A DNA stretch of 64,000 nt from Verticillium longisporum (lineage: Eukaryota; Ascomycota; Sordariomycetes; Glomerellales; Plectosphaerellaceae): positions 744,001 to 808,000 of the forward strand of contig JAETXT010000012.1 in assembly GCA_019188255.1 (NCBI GenBank), read 5' to 3'. Of the stretch, positions 56,136 through 64,000 are shown one piece after another. Every line of letters begins with the position of its first letter. Position 1 is the first letter of the stretch. Below the pieces are notes generated by a model that had not been told where the DNA came from, did no database searches, and worked only from the letters and a program-made list of their open reading frames with translations. Made by a program: the position numbers and the translations under genes.

Positions 56136-58014
56136 TGAACTACATCCAATTTCATTATTGTACCTAATCGACCTGTCTACCCACTGTGTCAGCCACATGG
56201 CTACTGTGATGCCTATAACCAGCGAATTGTTTGACAATAAATCCAGTGGGCCTGCTTAGTCATAGAACGAGATTTGATCGACGGGTCGTCGGAACGTGCT
56301 GTGGCCTTTATCCTTGAGGAGTCTACGGCGGCGGAGCACCTATGGCATCGACTCCTGCGCGTCGAGTAATGCGCTAGGATGATCTTTCGCTGACGAGACC
56401 GCAGCCTATCACATCCGATCTCGGGATGTGGTCACGTGATGCGATTTCCTGGATCCGGGGAATCCATCGACGTTGTCTGTAAATGTCCCATTCCTCCTCC
56501 CTCTCCCTATCTTACCCGTGACAACTTCAGCGCCTGCCACCGCCCAGACGGTTATCTCTCCGCAGTGTTCGTCACCCTCCATCCTCCATGAAGCAAGTCA
56601 AGTACGACCTTAACAACTTTGAGTACGGCGTAAAAGAGCAAATTTAGGAACTAAACTCCCGTTTCAAGCATCTGGAATGCGATGTTAGGAAGAGCTTCAA
56701 TTGTCTCGAGGCCGAGTTTTGTCGCCCTTGCATATCTAGCCAAATTCTAGGATGATGATCTATCTCTCCCCGCTGATTCCGACTCCTGTCAACAATTCTG
56801 CTGACGACTATCGAGCTTCCCGATCTCCTCTTTGAAGCCCCCGAACACATCCTCGGCCTTGATGAGGAGAGATGCAACAAGATTGCTGCACGTGCCCAAG
56901 AACGATCCGACACCCTCAACATCCTCTGTTAAACGATCACGGTTACCCGTCCAAGACGATGTAGACGTTCAGCGCCGAAGTCTCGAGATCCGCGCCCGAC
57001 CCACCCCGGCACAGCCCCAAAGCCATTTCTCCCAAGGCCTCACTGTTGCAATCAAATTTGGATGGAATGTCCGCTCCACCCTTCATCACGGAGACCTATC
57101 GTAAACGGCCCTACAGCAGAGACGAGGCAACCGGGGACGGGGAGGAGGGCGGCGCGGGTAGACAACCTCAAGAGATTAGTCCGCCAAGAGAAGATGAAAC
57201 GAAGCCCACTCACCATGAGCAGTTTCCCGTCTTGCCGCATCAGATACCCACCGCTACTAGCCATGGCGTTGTTCCTTCTCGATAGCGATATGTGCGCGGC
57301 TTATCAACCACTCAGTCTAGAAACTTTTGCCAGGACGCTGAATCATTTCCTCCTTCATCTTGATACGATGAAATAATCACCCCAGTATACCCACAAATTT
57401 GGGAGTTGTGCAATTGACTGGCTTAGGCCTCGTGCCTTTGCTTCACTTGCATCTCGATTTTATTGTCATTGTTGTTAGTTGCATGTCTGTGACGGGAAAT
57501 AAGTGCCGCTTTTCGGTCTCCCATACTTCCTCCGCGAAACGCCATCAATTGTCCAGGACAGGCCAGTCAGAACGGTCCCAAGGGTCTCGTACGCCAAGAG
57601 TGATGCTGTTCTCGATGAGCCACCCAGAGGCTATGCTGGTCCACGGACGCGGGTCCCATGCAGCACAGAGGCTTAAAGTAGTAAGTCGCCATGAGAATTC
57701 TAAAACACAGCTAAGCGCCTGGTAAACAGTCAGCCCCTTACCCCTAAAAGCTAGCGGGAGATAGACAACCATTCACAAAGCTGCATAACCCAGCGAGCTA
57801 GTGGCACCGGCGCACGCCGTTGATTGGCGCACATTGAGGGCGGCGCTTGCATTGGATATGGAAGCGCTATTTCGGACAGCCGACAGATATAAGGACGAAC
57901 TGGTTGGAGTACGTTTTCTCGTATGAAATATGTCTGATTGATTTTGCGGCATCTCCTCCTCTCTTCCTTCGTTTGAAATCGTCCCGGATCTTCTCCGTTC
58001 TCTGCAAGGACAGT
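56136..58014. other. Intergenic right of the retrotransposon
   Basis: No supported gene was found. Short helical frames at 56644-56922 and 57052-57264 have no recognisable pattern. Confidence 0.3.
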
Positions 58015-58595
58015 ATGGACCCTCGAAGCAAGATCTTTCGCAAAGCGCCACGCAGCATCAGAACCCGATCGGTAGTCCTCATGAAGAAGGCTGCTGAGCT
58101 GCATCATTTGGGCGCGCAAGTGACCCTAACGATCAGAGTAGACGGCGAGATCATTACCCTGAACCCTCACTATACAAAGGACGTCCCTTGCAGTGCAGAG
58201 CAACTCAACCGAGAAGGCAATGCAACCGGCCGGAGAGCGCGCTTACTCGATGAGCCAGCTCATACGGTAGAGTTGACAGCGCTGGCAGCTTGCGGTAAGA
58301 CATCTACCAATAGTGTTTGTTTGGCTCATCACCCCAGCCCTGGCGAGCGGCTAGTTTGGTGCGCTGGTCAACGAAACAAGGCCTTCTTCAGGTCTGAGAA
58401 CTCAATCGATTCAATTGTTTGGTCATCACGGCTTTCAAGCACATGTACTAATGGCTATCATAGTACCAATTGACACATAATCCAATGCTTTCCCTTCTAG
58501 ACTCTATTGCTAAGGAGGAAGACGTGTCCCCCATGGTGGCCATGATACGAAAGCAACGCAAGCGCAATGCCGACAGATTCGATCATATGTGCTGA
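58015..58595 (+). CDS. MADS-box-like protein 2 (124 aa)
   Basis: Exons 58015-58294 and 58501-58595 are joined by a 206-nt intron (GTAAGA, CTAAT branch, TTCTAG) in consistent phase. The N-terminus has the MADS-like pattern KIFRKAPRSIRTRSVVLMKK, then AAELHHLGAQVTLTIRVDGE and ITLNPHYT. This is the basic recognition helix and first strand of the fold, somewhat degraded. The last exon is basic and helical (VAMIRKQRKRNADRF), as in similar small fungal MADS-like proteins. There is no K-domain or activation region, so it may dimerise with other MADS proteins and act as a modulator. Its 3' end overlaps the stop of the convergent transthyretin-like gene by 13 bp. Confidence 0.65.
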
Positions 58596-59281
58596 CGCGC
58601 CGAGCTGATGCAGTCGATGTACCCGGAGCACTGCTTCTTCATTGCCGGTCCGTCCTTCTCATCCCATGGAGACTTCCTCTTTCTGGGGCGGCTTGCGGAA
58701 CAAGTCCACATGTTATTGGCCATGGGGAGGATGGGCGAAGACAACGTGAGTAGAGGAGGCGAATCGAGCTTGCCTTCGCTTGCGTGTGTGACTTGGCCGG
58801 GCGGAGACTGGCAAGGGCTCGTGGCAGTACTTGATGAGGGACTGCTGACCATCGCAGACAGGGCGCCGGTGCTCTCAATCAACCAAGAACTCGGACGCTC
58901 GATCAGGTGTTGGACTCGATAGCTGGGATGTGCGCGATTGATCCATAGAAGAATGTGGTGGGAGGACCAAGCGCTCACATCAAGGGTTGATTGTACGGTT
59001 GGCAAAGGATTGTAAGCACAGCCGTGTAGGCCCTGCGTCAGGAATATGAGTCGCAGTGAAGAGGACGAGCCAGGCTCAACATAGACAGGTAGAAGCTCTC
59101 CCTCTGTGGTGAGTAAGGCCTCCGCATGGCGTTGATTCCAGTACGTCACACGTCCGTCTTCATCCGTTGTCGCTTCAAAACGAGTGTCGGGACGCACGCC
59201 GGCAACGCATTCAAGATGCACCTGCAGTCCCTCGAGCGGAAGGCCGTCGTTGTCAAGCACTTGGCAGGTCACGGAAATCAT
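58583..59281 (-). CDS. Transthyretin-like-domain protein 1
   Basis: From the ATG ending at 59281: MISVTCQVLDNDGLPLEGLQ, then FEATTDEDGRVTYW and a further beta-rich region to about residue 110. This is the start of the transthyretin/5-hydroxyisourate-hydrolase-like beta sandwich (T..VLD...G.P..G..V.L, T...DGR). The enzyme's C-terminal YRGS-type motif was not found, so a catalytic role in urate breakdown is unlikely. The C-terminal half is Ser/Pro-rich with a basic cluster (SRPRKRKSPWDEKDGPAMKK) resembling a nuclear localisation signal. A partial paralogue begins at 63794. An upstream in-frame extension exists but begins without ATG. Confidence 0.65.
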   Translation of the reverse strand: MISVTCQVLDNDGLPLEGLQVHLECVAGVRPDTRFEATTDEDGRVTYWNQRHAEALLTTEGELLPVYVEPGSSSSLRLIFLTQGLHGCAYNPLPTVQSTLDVSAWSSHHILLWINRAHPSYRVQHLIERPSSWLIESTGALSAMVSSPSSSTATSPCQSPPGQVTHASEGKLDSPPLLTLSSPILPMANNMWTCSASRPRKRKSPWDEKDGPAMKKQCSGYIDCISSARQHI

Positions 59282-59998
59282 GGCAGGCAGTTGAAGGCAG
59301 GCTTGCGAGAGAAGTGAGAAAACAGCGCGTCGCAACAGCCCAAGTTGCTTTTAAGTATTGCTATGCGGTCACTGGTGTCCATTCCACGAAGTCAGAAGTG
59401 AAAATAAACTTCGCACGGGCTCAATGAAAGCGTAGAGCCGGATTTGACTTTGTACTTATCGTACAGTTCACTGGCGTAGCCACTTGACTTCCAGACGCTC
59501 GAGGGCGGCACTGGTTGCCTGTGCGGCCGCGACTATCCACATGAGAGGATGCACAGCAAGGCAAGCAGTGTTGAAAGAAGCGCTGTAGCGGCTCGAGAAG
59601 AGTGAGGGGAGGCAAGCCACGCACTTGTCAGAGGCCACGGTTCCATCTGCGCACATGCTCTTGGAAATGACCCAGCTAGTCCCGGCGAATACCTAAATTT
59701 GATTAATCATATGTGCACTCATGATGGAAAGAACCCTCCCGTAATTGAATTGTTAAATGCCCCTTCCTGATGTGGAAAGTCCGTGAGCAACATGTTTTAT
59801 TGAGCCGGAGAGAATGTCATGACGCCTCAAACCGAAATTTGGATGATTTAACAATTAATTGTGGACAAACCTTTGCGATACGGCTGGGAGCTACAAATTT
59901 TCCAATGTTTTCTGTCACCTAACTAAACCTTAGAATCTTCAGTTGAAGCAAACAGCCATCCTTCCCTATCCGAACTCAATCTTGCATCACATTTTACC
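59282..59998. other. Intergenic, no supported gene
   Basis: The AT-rich last 200 bases are the probable promoter of BRCT gene E. Nothing else was recognised. Confidence 0.35.
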
Positions 59999-60807
59999 AT
60001 GATACCCATCAACAGCGTTACCATCGTCGCGTCCATGCCTACTGATGGTGTGACGCTTGAGGAGGCCAAATCTTGGATCAAGGAGCTGGGTGCCGTGTAT
60101 CATAAACGCGTCAGGGCCTCCACGAGTGTTGTATGCACTACGCACCACCAACTGCGGTATTGCAACCGACAAGTCCTCGGTGCTTCTCAGCAAGAAAGTT
60201 TCCTGGTTGGCTTGAATTGGCTGTTTGATTCCTGGGATAAGCATGAATTTCTGGACCCCAATAAGTATGGAATAGGTCCGGAAAGCGATAGCTCGCCGTT
60301 CGTCTTAGACGGATGCTTAATCGCCATCACGCCGACATATCCAACAAGCAAGGAGACGGATAACTTGAATAGTGTCCGCAATGCCATCGTTAGACTTGGA
60401 GGGAGTTTGGACTTTAGCGGTGACAACCTCGACGGCATGACGCACCTATGTATCTCTGAATCAGAAGTCCCACAAAGGTCTGCTCTGATCGATATTGTGT
60501 GCTCGTACAACAGAGAGCTGCAAAAAGCCCAAATATGAGTCATAAATTCATCAAGATTGTTCAACACGATTGGTGGAAGAAATGTCTGGACACGAAAACG
60601 AAGTTGGATGAGGAAGAATGGCTGTTGACAGTTCCAGCTGTTGCAGATGATGGTAAACTCAGGTCTGTCCCCGGGAGGCACCATCGCTCGCTCGACGACA
60701 GGAACGAGGATGAGTCCAGTTCGGAGTCCAGCGGAGACGATAGTGCAGACGAGTATATCAAGGACGGCAGGTATGACAATGGCGGAGCTCATGCAGTGGA
60801 TGGATAG
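59999..60807 (+). CDS. Double-BRCT protein E (one frame break)
   Basis: BRCT 1 reads INSVTIVASMPTDGVTLEEA, SWIKELGAVYHKRV, SVVCTTHH and VGLNWLFDSWDKHEF. BRCT 2 reads LDGCLIAITPTYP, NAIVRLGGSLD, MTHLCISESE. After one missing A in an A5 run near 60522-60526 it finishes FIKIVQHDWWKKCLDTKTK. An acidic Ser-rich tail follows (NEDESSSESSGDDSADEY). Domain order and tail match proteins B and D, about 48 kb away, so the family is not confined to one tandem cluster. It is probably nuclear; the function is unknown. Confidence 0.75.
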
Positions 60808-62272
60808 CAGAGATCTAGTGATCGCAAGCGTAGGTCGAAAGATAGACGTGTTGTTGGTAGGGGCCTGCTGGCAAAGCTTCGACGGTAGCGCAGGCCGCAT
60901 TGATCTGGTCAACCTTTGATTGAAAAGCTAGAATGAGGGATAGCGGTATGCCTTAGATGCTTTCATATGGATTTCTTGTGTTTGTGTTCAAGGCCCTCAA
61001 GCTTCGAGCGGTAGTATCAGATTGTTGACGCTCTACGATGTCGTGATGGCTATGACCTTCAGAGGGCAAAATACGGGATCGGAATGATAACAATTATTAC
61101 AAGTGACATGTTGCGCGGACTCCCCCAACATCGGCGTCGGGCTTGCTGATCGGGATTGGCGGTGGGGCACGACGATTTTGAAGCACGGCGTGCGGCTGGG
61201 CAATGTAATGGTCGAGACATAAGCCAAGGCGGCCTATCCTGATACGATCGCAGCAGATGGATCTATATTCACCACCTCGAGACGCTTAGACACGATGGAA
61301 GCGATTCGAAAGATTCAACGCACTATTCAAAGCCACAACGCGTCTAGACGGCAGCCGTACTCTTTCGTCTGTCTCTTCAGCCCATGCCCTGTTGGCGTGG
61401 CTGGTACACTTCCATTGTGGCCCACCGCGCATGCGTATAATGAATGGTCTGCTGGTGTTTTGCGTCTCAACTGTATCTCCGCATCTGTGCAAACCGACCG
61501 ATGCTGCAGGTTGAAACCAGCTGCCTTCAATGTGGCGGCCTGCTTGGTTGAGGATGGCTACGGCGAGCATATCAACTCTTCTGGAGGTGATCATAAAGTC
61601 AAGTCAGGGGTAGCTTTGCAGATCCGAGGGGAATCTAGCGAACCTATGGTGGCAATAGCCAGGAATACGCTTCGCGGTGGCCTCAGGAAGTCGTAGCTCG
61701 CTGAAACAGCCTGCCTCTTGAAGTTTGGCAGCCACGGTTATTGGAGTTGCGAGAGGGTGGTTGCAGACGCCAGCGCCACAATAAGCTGTAGCCGTGCTGG
61801 GATTGATTCTGCAGACCTGGATGACATGGAAAAATAATTGATAAGGGCTCTCGTCGTACTCCTGTGAGTCTCCTCCGCTGATGTGACTACAAATGCAACG
61901 AGTTCGCTATGGACACCTCATATCTCGTCACAGTAGTGTGGTACCGGGCGAGATAGCGGCTGATCTACAAAAGTAACGCAAATGTGGACCTCAAGGCAGC
62001 TGCCATTGTGTCTGTTCCGCCTAGGCACCTTCCGCTACTCTAAGTTGCAGTGAAACTGACATGCTCACGGCGATCAGCGTGCGAAGGATCTTGTTAACAA
62101 AGCTATTCTTTTCAAAATAATCGAACTAGCCGCTCCAACGTCTCTAGACTCAGCTTCTAAAGCCTAGAACCCCCACAACGCTGCAAAGTCAAGAAGCTGC
62201 TTCCTTCGCTCCATCAGAGAACCCCTCTCCCCCGGCCCCGTCTCCAGTGAGCTACTCGTCTTCGTCATAGCA
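60808..62272. other. Intergenic, no supported gene
   Basis: Overlapping frames on opposite strands at 61286-61696 have no family features and no splice support. Nothing else was seen. Confidence 0.3.
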
Positions 62273-62803
62273 CTAGATGCAAGAACTATACAGACTATCG
62301 TCATCATCATCGGAGAAGGCACTTCGGCCTATGGGAATCATGCCCTGTGAATCGCCACTGGACAACGACGATATCTCTGCCGACTCCATCTCCAGCGACT
62401 TTCGCATCCACTTTTTGTATTCCGAAAATGCCTTGTTGACGGCGCTAATCACTCTTGCAATTCGTCGGCTCTGTTCCGCATTGTCATGACGTGCGCGGTC
62501 CAGCTCTTGGACGAGGTCTTCGATACGATTCTTGTCGGTGCGCTGTGCTGCACGTAACATTGCTACTTCTTGCCTTAGTGTCTCATTGTCTCTTCGTAGC
62601 AATTGGGCCTTTTGCGGTGGGTCTTCTTCGAGGCTAAGAATCTCCTCCGCAGGCTCGCTGGACGCGAACGTCACTGGCGGGCGTTTCCACAGCTTGTGCA
62701 GGTCGCGCATTCGTCGACTTCGGTCATCCTCCTTGTGCTGTTGCTTCGCCCTAGATGGCAAGGCCGGAAGGCTCTTTTCTGTCACGGATGGCTCGGTACG
62801 CAT
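62273..62803 (-). CDS. Coiled-coil protein (176 aa), unknown function
   Basis: From the ATG ending at 62803 (MRTEPSVTEKSLPALPSRAK) the frame is intact. After a charged segment (KEDDRSRRMRDLHKLWKRPP) comes a long amphipathic helix (LLRRDNETLRQEVAMLRAAQ and onward through LVQELDRARHDNAEQSRRI) that should form a parallel coiled coil. An acidic, Ser-rich end (FSDDDDDSLYSS) closes the protein. The heptad region resembles a zipper without a basic DNA-binding region. The frame is open further upstream, but that part is compositionally different and probably leader sequence. Confidence 0.6.
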   Translation of the reverse strand: MRTEPSVTEKSLPALPSRAKQQHKEDDRSRRMRDLHKLWKRPPVTFASSEPAEEILSLEEDPPQKAQLLRRDNETLRQEVAMLRAAQRTDKNRIEDLVQELDRARHDNAEQSRRIARVISAVNKAFSEYKKWMRKSLEMESAEISSLSSGDSQGMIPIGRSAFSDDDDDSLYSSCI

Positions 62804-63793
62804 GGCCACTGGAAGGAAACTCGCTTTCGAAAGGATACGCGATGTGTGCACTCCGGTCGTGTCTTGGTAACTATCAAGTTTGTTGGTTTTGTACCCGAGG
62901 GAGACGATGAGGGCAGAGTGGACACAGTCCTTTTCCGATCTCGGCTTTCGAAATACATCCGTGAACGCCAGGAAACACTGTACAGTACTGTACAGAGCCA
63001 GCGGCATGGGGTAACAATCTTTCCCTGTCCCTCCCCATTCGTATCCGGGTTTCAGCCAGACTGCAGCAAATGTGTAATTTGAAATCGGAGCTGGAATCAA
63101 CATACAACAACTGTGTTGCTGCGCACCCATCAGTGGTCATCAAGCGCGCGCTCTATTCCCACTTTTGGATACTCGCCCAATACATGGGTGACGCTCGTCG
63201 AGCCAACTTATTGGCGTCGAGTAGCTGGAACGCATCCTACATAGTTTATGAGGCTTCCGGTCGGGACTGAGGTCTTTTTTATCGCCCGTGTTAGCACTAG
63301 AACAACGTTTCGCAGGAGGCATGGGCGCCCACTTGCGTTATGCTAGACTGAGAGGGTGTATGCCCTATTTTAATGTAGACAGGCTGCTGCCGAGAGGATG
63401 GGTTCCACGGTCAATTAGAAGCTCAAAGCTATACGGAAAGCCAGTGCCTGCACTACTGTCGTTTGCCGCGTGCTGCTGTTGAACATTGGCGAATAGTCGT
63501 ATTTCACTTTTGAACCCGTCGTACGACAATTTGAATGTCTCTGCTCCTTCTTTTCGGCCGTTTGCCTCTGGCCGGTGACGGATTACTGTACAAGAAAGGC
63601 TTCAAGTCTAACTGTCATGCTCCAAGCGCCCATGTTGTAAAGTAAGAGGGGGCCTTTCGGATCTGAATATTGGGCCCCGCTTGATTAAAGGTTATGGCAA
63701 CTGATTGTCGCGTGGCCATTGCCATGCCACCCTAGTACGCTGCAAAGCGACAAGACTGCTGTGTGTAGTACCGAAGCTCTCAACGTATTTAAC
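62804..63793. other. Intergenic, promoter of transthyretin-like gene 2
   Basis: No gene is supported. The region should include the promoters of the coiled-coil gene (minus) and of the partial gene at the window end. Confidence 0.3.
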
Positions 63794-64000
63794 ATGAATA
63801 GCATGTCGCGCGCCCAAGTGATGGAACTCTTGTTCAACAGTCCGCCAGCCATGGTTTCGGTGACTTGCCAAGTCGTCGACAGCAACGGCAACGCATTATC
63901 TGCCATTTCAGTGACACTTCATTGTCGTGGAGGTGGTTTCCAGACCCCTGTTCGTTTCTCTTCCACTACGGATGATGATGGTTTCGCTTCTGGTTGGCAA
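63794..64000 (+). CDS. Transthyretin-like-domain protein 2 (cut by window end)
   Basis: The frame starts MNSMSRAQVMELLFNSPPAM and continues VSVTCQVVDSNGNALSAISV and FSSTTDDDGFASGW before the window ends. The match to transthyretin-like protein 1 covers the first strand (SVTCQV.D..G..L) and the TTD.DG turn, so the two are paralogues on opposite strands about 4.5 kb apart. Only 69 codons are visible. Confidence 0.65.
   Translation, partial: MNSMSRAQVMELLFNSPPAMVSVTCQVVDSNGNALSAISVTLHCRGGGFQTPVRFSSTTDDDGFASGWQ

Noticed and set aside
61286..61696. Opposing frames of 102 and 133 residues
   Set aside because: Neither has motifs, splice support or low-ambiguity codon pattern.
1..64000. Repeat-induced point mutation (RIP) as the cause of gene damage
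   Set aside because: Most lesions are one-base indels at runs rather than C-to-T changes at CpA, and the two LTRs remain identical. A dinucleotide index would be needed to exclude it fully.

Overview
The window is nuclear DNA of a filamentous ascomycete, most likely a sordariomycete. This placement is an inference. It rests on short introns (about 54-130 nt, GTAAGT/GTATGC donors, CTAAC-like branch sites, CAG/TAG acceptors), Zn2Cys6 regulators, a DUF3435 tyrosine recombinase, an OTT_1508-like deaminase, an SRPK-type kinase, an F-box/ankyrin protein and PAQR and ferric-reductase genes. No rRNA, convincing tRNA or CRISPR array was seen.

Left part (about 0.4-20.6 kb, GC-richer, rich in minisatellites). 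It holds a Pcl/Pho80-like cyclin, four of the five small double-BRCT genes of this window (1.6-3.2, 8.1-9.4, 10.1-10.8 and 11.4-12.1 kb), a ferric-reductase-type membrane oxidoreductase, a MADS-box-like gene, an F-box/ankyrin gene, a Cys-rich small-protein gene, a small coiled-coil gene and a secreted Ser/Thr-rich protein.

Middle part (about 21-48.6 kb). A clean three-exon PAQR gene is followed by a Ulp1/C48-like protein whose catalytic positions look substituted. Next comes a damaged DUF3435 tyrosine recombinase of the type that drives Starship giant transposons. Downstream is a sparse, more AT-rich stretch with two Zn2Cys6 genes, a Fic/Doc gene with a premature stop, a bZIP pseudogene, a J-domain protein with a Cys-rich tail, an OTT_1508-like deaminase, a protein with uracil-DNA-glycosylase-like motifs, a small two-exon gene and an SRPK-like kinase.

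Right part (about 50.6-64 kb). A complete Ty1/copia retrotransposon with two identical 226-bp LTRs is followed by a region that returns to the families of the left part: a second MADS-box-like gene, two transthyretin-like genes and the fifth double-BRCT gene. One model is that a DUF3435-associated segment sits inside an older compartment of BRCT/MADS-like/transthyretin-like families; its edges were not found.

A caution applies to the whole window. At least eleven otherwise convincing coding regions break at a one-base gain or loss, mostly in a C/G or A run. The pattern also occurs inside the copia element, whose LTRs are identical. Consensus errors are therefore a serious alternative to gene decay.
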